Assembly: GCA_029531795.1 (NCBI GenBank)
Contig: JAPEIS010000004.1
Span: forward strand, 558,001-622,000
Length of the DNA: 64,000 nucleotides
Direction: 5' to 3'
DNA from: Sclerotinia nivalis
Taxonomy: Eukaryota > Ascomycota > Leotiomycetes > Helotiales > Sclerotiniaceae
Positions 1-10,512 of the stretch are shown here, piece by piece (position 1 is the stretch's first letter; each line of letters opens with the position of its first letter). A program made the translations under genes and the position numbers. The notes below the pieces were generated by a model. It was given only the letters and a program-made list of their open reading frames with translations. It had not been told where the DNA came from and did no database searches.

Positions 1-1417
1 TTAATCCTCCCACTGCAGCCACAGTTTTTAACAACAAGGCGAATCCGAGTTCAATCCATAACCATAATTTGCCATTTCCAATACCAAGAAATGCAGGGGA
101 ATCTTTATATCCCACCCAAGGCATGAGCATCATGGAAACGAAAAAAAGTAATAGACCTGATCTATAAGTTGCTTTATTTCCCATCTTTTCTTTGAGTTTA
201 CCGAATATGCCGACTTGGAAGACGATTGTAACTATTCCTGCAAAGGAGAGAGAAAGACCTATCTCAGAAGGAGAAAGCGCTCGTCCAGTGCGCTCAGGTG
301 CCGACGCGAAGATAGGATAGAGGGAGTTGAAGGAAATGTTGGAAAGTTGGAAGATTAGATATGTACCGAGAAGTAGTATGGTATCACGATTGAGAACTTC
401 CTTGTAGCTCAGATGAGCGTCGTTGGATGAGTGGAAAAAGTCACCCATTGAAAGGAGTGATGAAGCTTCGGAATCTTCTTCGTCCGAGGCATCAGAGTCA
501 TGAAGCAATGCACGGTGAGAAGGGCTTCGTGTGTAGGTTGGATGGCGAGCTCCTCCTGTAAATTGCCAGATCCATGTAAAAAGACTCTTCATTCGGTGCT
601 TCAGAGGTGGAAGATTTTTTGCTTCCTCTAGACTTTCTTCTAGGAAACAGCCCGTCATCACTAAGTCGAGCAATAATATCGATGCCGCGAACAAATTCGG
701 TAGTAAATATGGATAGGGATTCGGATGCCCCTTGTTGAACGGATTCTCTTCGAAAATCAACAATCCACCCAAAGCCGGTCCTGTTATGCCTCCAATTCCA
801 TAAATAACTGGCAGATAGACAAATGCCTTACTCTGATTGCTGCGATCCGTAATCTCTCCCAAACATGTACTTATCACACCTTGATTTCCATTGACCATAC
901 CCATAAGCGCCTGTACCAATACAGCCTGCCATAAAGTCCTACAAAATCCAAAAGCAATGAAACAGGCCGATGTCAAAAGAGTCCCAAGCATTACTACTGG
1001 TTTTCTCCCTATTCTATCAGATAACCACCCCCAGAAAAAATTCGTTGTAAATTGCGCAAGCGCAAAAGCCGACGCTATAGTTCCCACATATAATCCTATC
1101 TGACTTGGATCGACTTCTGGAAATTTGGAGGTCATTTGGGGAAGGTATGGAGATATCGAATTCAATGCGGTTTGTTCGGCTAGTGCGATGATTGCCAATA
1201 TGGCAAGTTGTTTCTTTGGCAGAGGAGATTGATGATGTTCTTCTTCGGTCTCTTCTTCATTCAAATTCGAATTCGCAGATCCATTCCCACCAGATGAAGA
1301 TGTCGATGTAATTGGAGGTCTGCCGCGAGACTTAGGTGGTGGAGTAGGGAAGGTATGGTAGTGAGGAGTAGAGGACTTTCGACGCTCCATCCCGCTAGGA
1401 AATCGTGCTCGTTTCAT
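1..1417 (-). CDS. MFS transporter, DHA1/ZIFL-like (3' part outside window)
   Basis: An uninterrupted frame runs from the ATG at 1415-1417 to base 1, about 472 codons, with no stop, so the C-terminus lies outside the window. The first ~60 residues are hydrophilic (Pro/Ser-rich, then an acidic stretch). A first membrane helix and the textbook MFS motif A, WGWLSDRIGRKP, follow, encoded near 970-1035. A GITGPALGG segment resembles the TM5 motif C. A long acidic loop with a DSDASDEEDSE stretch separates the two six-helix halves. The pattern matches the fungal tetracycline-resistance/ZIFL-like DHA1 group (yeast YCR023C type): a polytopic solute or proton antiporter at the vacuolar or plasma membrane. 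The substrate cannot be read from the sequence. No intron is needed. Confidence 0.88.
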   Translation of the reverse strand, partial: MKRARFPSGMERRKSSTPHYHTFPTPPPKSRGRPPITSTSSSGGNGSANSNLNEEETEEEHHQSPLPKKQLAILAIIALAEQTALNSISPYLPQMTSKFPEVDPSQIGLYVGTIASAFALAQFTTNFFWGWLSDRIGRKPVVMLGTLLTSACFIAFGFCRTLWQAVLVQALMGMVNGNQGVISTCLGEITDRSNQSKAFVYLPVIYGIGGITGPALGGLLIFEENPFNKGHPNPYPYLLPNLFAASILLLDLVMTGCFLEESLEEAKNLPPLKHRMKSLFTWIWQFTGGARHPTYTRSPSHRALLHDSDASDEEDSEASSLLSMGDFFHSSNDAHLSYKEVLNRDTILLLGTYLIFQLSNISFNSLYPIFASAPERTGRALSPSEIGLSLSFAGIVTIVFQVGIFGKLKEKMGNKATYRSGLLLFFVSMMLMPWVGYKDSPAFLGIGNGKLWLWIELGFALLLKTVAAVGGL

Positions 1418-3064
1418 GGCGATTGATGTCTCAAATGATTATCGTGTTGGCGTATTCGATTATTATACAAAAATCGGGTTGTCTCTTATGAGTTTTGTTG
1501 GACGAGGGGTCTTGTGGAAGGTCGTGTGTTAAGAATAGTTATGAACCAAGCTCTGGAAAGATCTGGATCTTGAGGATAGAGCTTACTATTACGTCAAGAA
1601 TAAGGGAATTGAATAAGTGAAATTGAATCTTTAAATGTCTATTATCGAATCATAATTATCGTCTTCAGTTTAACAAATGAAAGACTCTTTATTTTGGCAT
1701 TATTTTTACAGCAGATGTGAAAAAGAAGCAAATTTTATCATTAGAAAGCCGAGGGAGCTCTAGCCCGCAATACATCATCAGTTTGTTCTTTCCAAGTTCT
1801 CGCCCCAGCTCGCTTCCACCAATCAAACTCTTACATTGATATCAGCCACTCCAGCCACAGCAGCCACAGCAGCCACAGCCTTCAGCTCTCCACGAAAGAA
1901 GGACAAGCCGAAGTTTGTGCGTGAGGATGCCTTGCAATCCAGATATAAAAAAATGCTAGGTAATTGACAAATAAATTCGATACGTCGAAAAATGGCCAAA
2001 TAAAATTTAGCCTTTTATTACGGTTACAGGAGACTCTGCTGGAAGCTCAAGTGAACAAACAGTACATCGGGATGGTAAAGCGATCTGGAAACATCTTATC
2101 AACATAGCTCTGGTGGAGAAGAAATGAAAGCTGCAGATTACGCGTTAAAGTCGGAATTCGGGAGAATATCGGGGACCGTATGGAACGACTTGCCATTTCT
2201 GGCCGATCGGCAATTAGTAAGGACCTCAGCGAGAAATCATCACGAGTTTGAATGCCATTGTCTGTTGCTGTTGAGACATCTCACTGCAGTTTTCAATGCA
2301 ATGTTTTTGTATGTGTATCTATCCATGAAGGTAACCTTGTGGTGCTGTACAGCTATTACATACATCTATACCAATCTTGATGTCAGCGCCGGGGATCTGG
2401 AGTATCCCGACTGCTAGGATGCATCCGAAGTAGAAAAGACTTCCGGTGGGAAAGGGGCAATTTCGATCGAGTCTTGGGCTAATAAGATCCATAAGGACAG
2501 TACAGTTGGACCATGAGTACTATCGAAACCTCCGAGGCCATACCGGACTCCGGGAAAAGTAAGGATGTCCCGGTATAATGCTGGCGTGTTGACGATTACC
2601 ATCAATGAATACACCACCATCAGCACCGGAAGAGCTGAAATGAAGATAGCAGATATGCGAGGTTGACCATGATCACGTCGAAATCGAGACTAAGAGCAAG
2701 TCGAGAGCGAAAAGAAGAAAATTCCAGCGGGTGTGAGTAAATGAGTGCTTTTGCTGATGCACTGAGAAGGGAGCGAGACCTAAATGCAGAGTATGCAGGC
2801 ATTCAATGGTCGAAGGAATGGTTTTGGTGAAATGGTGAAGGATGTTTTGAGATATAAATGCTGATGATGCGTGCTAAATCATGATTGAGAGGATGGTTTT
2901 GAGAAATTGCTGTAGGGAAGCCGAGACCGAAACGCCAGGAACGTCAGTTAATAATTGAAGGTGTGTGCTATCGAAGTGCTGAGTGTGGTATCTAAGAGTG
3001 AGAGAGAGTTTAAAGGCGAAGAAAAATAGCAGAGGGTGATGCAAGTGATCACGTGGAAGATTTC
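1418..3064. other. Intergenic, no convincing gene
   Basis: Only short incoherent frames on both strands. There is a triplicated 9-mer, CAGCCACAG, at 1852-1878. Around 2915-2940 lies a segment also found behind the intact secreted-protein gene (about 4575-4595); see findings. Confidence 0.5.
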
Positions 3065-3556
3065 TCAAGGTCGAGTCGACATTGAAGCCAAAAAGGAGTG
3101 AAGCTGAGACGGAAGCTGAAACTGAGGCCGGGGAATAGAAGGGAGACAGTCCTTTGAGTAAGGATACACAAAGTGCACACCGTCCTGGTCCTCATGAGTG
3201 TCAACAGCACTGACATAATGCCATGTCCGGTATTTGTGTTGACCATTGGGATCCTTCGGGTTATTACCGTCGGGATGTGGGAAGGTGAATTCGGCTAGGG
3301 TACGATGATCTTTTGCATCCGGAAGGAACTTCGAGCATCTGAACTTGTTTGGGTCCAATTTGGATGTTGTGATTCATCATTTTGTGTTTTTTCATTGACT
3401 CTGGAAATTCTGACCTGAAATGGAGTTCCATGGCCTTGTTACCGAGATTCTTGATTAAGAATTTGTTGGGGGCGTTCCGGCCTCTGGACGAGGGGCACCA
3501 AAGACTGTAGTCACAGCAAAGGCTCCAAGAGCAAGGAAATCATATAAGGATCTCAT
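3065..3556 (-). pseudogene. Broken paralogue of the secreted DNase1-annotated family
   Basis: The ATG at 3554-3556 opens a good signal peptide (MRSLYDFLALGAFAVTTVFG). The mature part then continues in two other frames. The first switch is next to a run of five C residues (about 3463-3472); the second is near 3320-3335, just before a segment reading DHRTLAEFTF. The later part keeps the family landmarks AEFTF, YVSAVD and DGVHFVYPY. These align with AEITF, YDISAID and SGIRFISPY of the neighbouring intact gene. The conserved C-terminal cysteine segment (GCDWFPCDNAY in the neighbour) is not found in any frame. No plausible GT-AG intron repairs the first switch, so I call it a pseudogene. A sequencing error in the C-run, or a gene with unusual introns, remains possible. 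Confidence 0.6.
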
Positions 3557-4690
3557 GTTTTCGGTATTGGAAGAAGATTCGCAAGTGAAAGGAGTTGTAT
3601 ATTTTGAAATGGATGTTAAAATGAATGGGGGACATGATGATTTATATAACATATTCGCTTTCGAGTGGCGCTTTACACGACCCAGTGGCGTCACCAGATA
3701 ACCAGCAAATTGCCTGCGCTAGTTAATTCTTCAGAGTTAGATAGAAAGAGTTTTTTAAACCTAAAGCGAAATCGGATCAAACAGAAAGCTAATCGGATCA
3801 ACAGAAGAGGAGCAAGACCTATTGTTAAATCACTCACGTTATCCACTTCCATAGTTTGATCGTACCGGTAGGAACATTCTGCTGGCCTTTCCATCGTTGA
3901 TAGCAGAGTTCAGATGGTGAAAGGGTTATTCTTGTAGGTAAGAAGAGGGTTGTTTTATTATTGGAGCTACGATTCCTGATTGTATAGACCCACAATCGTA
4001 CTTGCCATATTGAGCCCAACACCGGATCTGAAACAGAGTTTAATGATGTAGGGTGGCGCAAAGACTGAAGACTACCATATTATGTTAGTATGGTTGTCAA
4101 CAGTCTTTCAGCAATATGATGGGAGCTTTAGAGTTTTAGTCGAGAAATCTCTTTTTGCGTCAACAAGGGACAATGTACCGTTGATATCTGAATGTCACTG
4201 TTTTTCGGGGCAAAGGCTGAGTTCATCTCACTCTATCTCACTCAAATGCAATTTTCAGTTTGTCTTTTATGCGTGTTATTATTTTCTCTAGATGTGCATC
4301 TTTGACAGGCAGCACATGTGATAATCACAAGACTTTTTTTTTTGCTGATGTGCATCTTTAAAGAAAACAACATCTAAAAATATTTCCAATTTTGAATCCA
4401 CCGCGAGAAAGACCCAAGAACTAAGACCACCACCAAACTTCTGGCAAATTAGACCTGATCCCAGGGTATATCCTCGAGCTTCAATAACCCCAGACTTATA
4501 CCACTAGAGGAACCGCCCGGAACGGCAGTGTGTTTTGACGATGTACCGAAGCCGACAGCTTAAGTAGCCGAGACTGAAGGCAAGCCGAGACCAAAACGCC
4601 CGCGAATGCTATCATGTGCTCGCTGAAGAGCTAAATATTGGTCAATAAGTAAACAAATTAGATATAGCAGAGTCAGTAGGGAACTTACGT
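3557..4690. other. Intergenic between the broken and intact paralogues
   Basis: No gene recognised. The 4560-4690 part is the transcribed 3' region of the gene at 4691-5179. A good donor, ACGTAAGTT in the minus sense, lies two bases after its stop, with a TTTAG acceptor about 60 bases on, suggesting a 3'UTR intron. Confidence 0.4.
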
Positions 4691-5179
4691 CTAGTTCTTG
4701 GTACCGACCTCACAGAGGAAATCAGTTGCAAAGGTGGTTCTGGTGTGTGGGTCCTCGGGCTTGAGATAGGCGTTGTCGCAAGGGAACCAATCGCAACCAG
4801 GTCTAAAATACTTGGTTTGGGGGAGACCGTAAGGAGAGATAAAGCGAATACCAGAGTTGTCGGTTTGGTTATCAATGGCGCTGATATCGTAGTAAGTCAT
4901 TTTAGGTGCGAAGGTTATCTCGGCAAGGACCCGATTGATAGGGACGACGGAATCAGTCTTCTTGGCCATGATGGTACCGGACCAGACGTCGGGGAAGTCA
5001 ACTCTGATCGCTGATCCTCCGGGGAAGTCGATGTCGGTCAAATAGACATGTCCTGGGTTGTTGGTGAAGGCCAAGATTCTTGCGTCATCATCGTGGGAGA
5101 CGAAGGTGATGGAGTTGTGGGCAAGGGCCGCGATTGCACCGAGGGCGGCGACAGACTTCTTTAGAATGAAGAATTGCAT
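4691..5179 (-). CDS. Small secreted protein of the fungal family annotated 'DNase1'
   Basis: Single exon of 162 residues. The ATG at 5177-5179 opens a hydrophobic signal peptide (about residues 1-20, cleavage near ALAH). The mature domain starts with SITFVSHDDDARILAFTNNPG, matching the usual ITFVNQD...FTxNPG opening of this ascomycete family. It continues with FPDVWSG, LAEITF and YYDISAID, and ends with GCDWFPCDNAY and a last cysteine near the C-terminus. Length fits the family. Database entries call relatives 'DNase1 protein', but I know of no demonstrated nuclease activity and see no nuclease motif. It is probably a small extracellular beta-rich protein. A broken relative lies just downstream on the same strand, implying an old tandem duplication. 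Confidence 0.75.
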   Translation of the reverse strand: MQFFILKKSVAALGAIAALAHNSITFVSHDDDARILAFTNNPGHVYLTDIDFPGGSAIRVDFPDVWSGTIMAKKTDSVVPINRVLAEITFAPKMTYYDISAIDNQTDNSGIRFISPYGLPQTKYFRPGCDWFPCDNAYLKPEDPHTRTTFATDFLCEVGTKN

Positions 5180-7987
5180 GATTCAAGTTCGAGAGTGACT
5201 TTGCTTCTGGAATACAATGAAGGTTAGGTATTGTATAGATGAATGGGGATGGGGATGGGATAGCAATAGGATAAGGATAGGATAAGGATAGAATGGAAAT
5301 AAGGTTTAAAGAATAATGAAAAAGGTGTAAAAGGGAAGGTACGGGAAATGTAGAATGCATTATGTTATGTGATATGTGCATTGGATTGTTGTGTTGAGAT
5401 TTGTGTTCAGGATGGGGAGGGAAGGAGGGATTGAGGGATTGAGGAAATGGATCAGGATATTGTAGTTATGAATGTTGTTATATTGGAAGTGATGGAGGCT
5501 ACATACCAAAAGTGTTGTTGGGGTACGAGGTGGAAGAATGAAATGAGTATGGGGGAATGCAGAAGGAGGAAGGGTTGGGAGGAGGTCTATATACACTTAC
5601 AATCAGTGCGGTCGCCGAATAAACGAGCAGCTGAATTTTCAGAACTAACAATTGAGCCTCAAGTGAGAGTGGCAATTACCAGAAGATATTTTTCCATTCT
5701 TGCCACGATCGGCGATGTAGTCAAATAGGAAGATGCGCTTGGGAAAGTTGACTTCCGATATTTGGAAGCCTGTGATTGCATAGTTGGGTATGTTTCGTAT
5801 CAACAAACGAGGTGAAATACCCGGAAGGGACTCTACGTGGAGTTCGTGGGAATCTAGAACGCCCATCTAACGTAGTAGGAAAATAAAGAAGTGCTCGTTG
5901 ATCCCATGAACTTCAAGTGTCTGGAACTCATCGATTCCAAAACAGAGGAACAGCCGCTAGTTCTCAATAGTGGACTTCAGCAGCATCGACATCATCAAAC
6001 ATTAGATTCTAAAAACTTTCGTCTAGACATTTGCCTAAATCTAGATCTCTGAATTTTGAGTGATTTTCACAGTTCGGAGCTCACGAACTACGTGATGACG
6101 AGTTTGCGATCGTTACCCAGATCTAACCGGCAGCTCCACGGATAAGAGCAGCTCCGTACAACTTAGGCAGGGTCGGGGCGTTGCTGAGATGCTGATTACA
6201 GTTAATGATACTACCAGGACGATAGCTTGAGCGAAATCGATTGTGCATCCTATCCTTAACTCTATTGACGACCTGCTGATCCCTTCTGAATCGGGTTGAA
6301 AAGAAAAATGAAGACATACAGTAGAAGCTCTGACGTCGGATATCGGGTATCAATGGTCAGTAAACATACCAATAATCGATACGAACTTTCGTGAAAGTTT
6401 ACATGTTTGATGCGATATCGAAGTGATATTGATGTGACGTTCAACATTTTCAAGTCGATCGACACATCAAGTTGAGCCTCATCATGAAACGGTCATTGAT
6501 ACGATAACCTTAACCTAATGGAGTTAGATTCTAATAATCGGCTCTCTTTAAAGGCCAACTACTTTGTAGTTTAGAAAAAAATCTCCGAATCAGAGCGCGC
6601 GCTGTTTTCGATACTCTTAATGTAATGTGCCATTAAAGTAGTTAACTAGATGGTATCATCGAGAATACTATTATGAAGTTTCAGATCAAACTTCAGAACG
6701 CTAATTGTTCGTTAAGTACCATTGCATGTTGAAAATTTTTCACAATGGCATCTAGATGCTGTCGACGGTCGATCAACATCATAATTCGCTCAAGGAAAAG
6801 TCAATCTGGCGATGCATCTAGCGACAGCGAGAGGGGCAAACAGTTTGTTCCGGTACTCCGAGCTGACGCGATCTCGATGACAATGGCTTGGTTTGTATAA
6901 AACCCGCCTGGTCCCATTGAATTGACACCTCCGTATGCAGAAATTATTGCGGTCGAAATTACTGTCTTGATGTAATCCCCGATGTATTCGATGCTGCCTC
7001 GAGTCGTTGATGCTTTGAAGCATGTGAATCTTATTTTCATCAGCTAATTCTAACTTATTTTTCGATGGATCAAGTGGAGGGACTCCACCCAAGGCACCTC
7101 GATCTGACAGCGATGCACTCTGAGCTGCTGCAATAGTTATTCCTTTCCCCGGGCAGAAACAAAAATGGCTTTTCCACTGCTTAGTGACTGTTAATGTGAT
7201 GGAACTAAAACTGAATCTAATCTAAATCTAGTGCATTCGTCGTATATTGGCCGTTTTGAAATGTATCGGTTTGCCTGGTATTAGTTAACTTTTTAAACGC
7301 CACATCTGGCCAAAGTATCGATTTCCCTTGAGCTATTTGGAATAGAATTTACTGACCGCCGTATAGGCCGGCCACAATGGTGTCGATTTGGAGAAAACGA
7401 ATCTGGTAAGCATACGGTTGCCGGTTTACGGAAATTGGCATTTGTGTTGTCTTCGTTTGCAGATTGACACGTGATCAGGTCTAAGCGAATTTTGGCTGCG
7501 CTTCTGGTGGAAGGCCCGTTTCAGCCAGTCAAATTCTAAGCCTTGGAAGCATCAAATAACTGGCAACACAAGGCTGAGAGGTCTGAATTCAATCTTCAAG
7601 ATCCGACGAGTCAGGAAATCATAATCGCTCCACATTTTCGCTCGTATTAATCTTTCTAAGTCCGCGAAGACTCCAAGAATCCAGAGCTGTCATACAATCT
7701 GTGCTCCTCCCCAGAAAAATCTACGTTGGAAGCTCACCTGGGTGTCCAATAAGGCTCCTGAGACTCACTTGAGAGGGCTGGCTCGGGATTTATGGATATC
7801 TCATGATTAGACCACAGTTTTCCTCGCCGAAACCTCAGGCTCAAATGTACACAATTTCACCACAAACTCACAGCATCGACACCTCAAAATATACTCATTG
7901 CAAAAATTTGCGAAATATGAATTAGGTACTAATGACAATTCCCAAGACTCGCCATCTTTCATGTCTTCATCATTGCATTTATTTGAC
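5180..7987. other. 2.8-kb region without a confident gene
   Basis: Just upstream of the secreted-protein gene is a G/A-rich simple-sequence tract, GGGGAT and AAGGATAGGAT units, at about 5234-5292. A 79-codon minus frame at 6801-7040 (containing NSMGPGGFYTNQ) overlaps a longer open minus frame at 6790-7150. Neither resembles a family I know and they may be gene remnants. A 73-codon minus frame at 5645-5866 is likewise unassigned. Confidence 0.35.
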
Positions 7988-10092
7988 TCAGACTTTTTCT
8001 TCATCCTCCGGGGATACCCAGAATAACTTTTTCAACCTCCTCTCTTTTTCATCTCTCATGTATTCATCGAAATGCATTGCAACTGGGTCAATATTTCCAC
8101 CCTGATATGCCTCCGGAGCTAAGAATGCACATTTCTCGGCTTCTTGTGCAAGATATCTGCAAACATGCATATGCAGCAGGATTGCAACGCGCTGATTTCC
8201 CCGCTCCGTCAGACGCCATTCTTTCCGAGGGCTTTCTTCTATTTGCTATTAGCAATCGGCATTGAGAGCAGTGGATTTGTTCTCACCGTCAAGGAAAAAA
8301 TCTTGATCCTCTGGCCGTCCCTCAAAATCAAGATCGGTATTCAGCCAACCTGAAGTATCAAGCCAGAATACAGATTTATCCCCCTCAAATTGGAGCCGAT
8401 CAACTACAGAGTGCGTTGATTGTTCTAGCTGTCCGCGAAATGGTCTCATCACGAATATCGGGATATCAACCGCTCGATGTTGGGGATAGTCGTATTGCGC
8501 GGTCTCGGCCATAGTGGAGGAGTACTTGGGGTATGCCAAGGTTCTGATTGCTCTGATTAAGGAAACATAGGTTTCCTCGAAAAGCACGCTCAATTCCCAC
8601 GTCGTCAGGTTGTATTGTTCATTATATATTCGGAACGACTCCCAGTCAGCGTTACCGATGTTGAGAATCTAAGTACTTTAGCCCCAGCTACTTTGTGTGT
8701 AAGTACAAGAGACAAAAATAACTTACCATTACATCGGGAATATAAGATTGAAAGAGCCATGGTTGCGCATATTGCCCAGAACCAAGTGGTCCGCTATAAG
8801 CATTAGCAAGCTTTTAGATATTGGTATTTATGAAGTTACCTTTGGAAAAATACATCTGCCAATCCTGCCGGAGTGCCTGTACCGCCGATACAATCTTGTA
8901 CCAGGCACATCCCATCCATTCCAATAGTTACATGATCACTGCCAAACATCTCACCAGTCAAGTATTCCCAGCCCATCACTCCCCCCAATATTCCATTTGC
9001 AAGATTGGAAGCTATCCGATGCTTTCGCCTGTCTAGGCCTGTCATAGAACCAGGTAGATCCGTAAGAATCTCCAACATCTTGCGCTGAGGGGCATTTTGT
9101 CGCGATAGGTCATGTATGGGCAAGTCGAGCTCTTCATTTGCAATATCTTTTGTGTATAATTGTGGTTTTGTGGTTGACACCATTGGGTCTTGGACTGGAA
9201 TTAGTTGTCCACCTTCATCTAGCCAGACTCCCAGAAACTGAAACGTCTCTACTGTGTCCCTGCCGACCATTGGCGCAATTAATCGAATGAGATGCCGAGA
9301 TTGAGGATCGAGATCTTTTGTTCGAATAGCCACGAGCGATGTTGCGTTTGGAAGTATGACATACTCTTCGTCATCAACTTGGGTAAGCAAAGAGATAGGC
9401 TCTGCGCTCGTGTGGTCCAGCAATGGTGGGAGTCCAGATTTCGCCGTTTTATTCTGTAAACTGGTTCTTTTGTCATGTGCTTGTTGTTCCGAGTTATGGA
9501 GTGATATTAGAATGGTACTACTGCCGTTGAAGGCAATATCGAGATAAATGCCTGGGGAGACTCAGTTAGCAAGTCATGGGTGAAGTAACACGGAAACATG
9601 CCTGGAAACGATCCATCTTTTCTCATTCCATCCAGGGTCGAAGACCAGCGTCCCACGTACTGTATTGTGTTAGCACGGCATTACTTACAGACCGGTATGA
9701 TAACATACACGTATGTAAGGATGGCCTGCGTCGATAAACTGAAGCCCGTCCAATGCTGGCCTCACTGTGGAAATCTCCGTGTCGTATTGATAAAAGCGTA
9801 TCTGTTGCTGTTTTTGACTCAACCAGAACCAAAAACAAATCATTATCAATACAGTGAGCCATATAGCTTTGTGGAGGTTCTCCAGGTTGGCTTTATAAAG
9901 CCTGTGAGGCGTCTCTGGCTGCCCCTCTTCGTCGTAAGCTGGTGGTGGACTCCTGAAATCCACATCATTCCGCCAGTTCTCCATTGAAATTTCTGACCAT
10001 GGTGATGTATCATTTGTTTGTGGTCGAAGAGGTGTTTCACTTATTGCAGTCGGAGTTGCGGTTGGAGTTGAGAAAGGAGAGATATAAACCAT
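7988..10092 (-). CDS. Membrane-anchored SGNH/GDSL-like hydrolase family protein, six exons
   Basis: Exons (minus): 10092-9709, 9659-9602, 9551-8840, 8793-8727, 8668-8287, 8238-7988; 617 residues. The phases fit at every junction. Four introns are GT-AG and the second is GC-AG. The N-terminal ~75 residues are hydrophilic and Pro-rich, followed by one membrane helix (about 76-92, IWLTVLIMICFWFWL), so it is a type II protein. The lumenal/extracellular part shows the order typical of a fungal family annotated as SGNH/GDSL esterase: HPYIRYVGRW, DGSFPGIYLD, VDDEEYVILPNAT, GVMGWEYLTGEMFG, DGMCLVQDCIGG, FRSGP-like, IPIFVMRPFRGQLE and GNQRVAILLHMHVCRYLA. The block-I GDS serine is not obvious (TDLPGS at the expected place), so catalytic activity is unproven. 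It probably acts on glycans or acyl groups of the secretory pathway. It is divergent from the gene at 10513, with a 420-bp shared upstream region. Confidence 0.75.
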
Positions 10093-10512
10093 TATGAGCA
10101 AAATGTGGTCAAAATTGAGCAAAAGAGCAAGATTGTAGCAAAGCAAGCACCAAAGAAATTTATTGTGATCAAAATGCAAAGATTGTGTTCATGCTCAACT
10201 CATTCAAGACGATAAATTTGAAAGATATAGCAAATGTTTACAGGTGGGAAGGTGCATTTACCGAAAATCTCGCAGCTTCTTTTTTTCAGACTTGGTCCTT
10301 CCATATTCCGCAATGATAGCCAATCCCAAAGCTTGCAAGTGGCCGAATGCTACAATTCATTGACAGAGGCAATACTTGAATTTTCTTCCTTCTCTCTTCT
10401 TCTGTCTTTTTTCCGGTGAGACACTGGAATTTGCCAGTTGTTGGTCACCAAGGGGAAATAGCCATATACTCATCTTCCAATTATTGTTCTCTCTCGCCTT
10501 AATATCCAAAGG
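10093..10512. promoter_or_regulatory. Shared divergent upstream region
   Basis: 420 bp lie between the start codons of two divergent type II membrane-protein genes. It is pyrimidine-rich toward the plus-strand gene (CTTCCTTCTCTCTTCTTC near 10380), as in many fungal promoters. No specific operator is recognised. Confidence 0.4.

Noticed and set aside
2124..2417. 97-codon plus frame
   Set aside because: No family feature and no supporting context; several equally long frames occur by chance here.
6790..7150. Overlapping minus frames as a secreted-protein gene
   Set aside because: No signal peptide, start context or family resemblance; kept only as a possible remnant.
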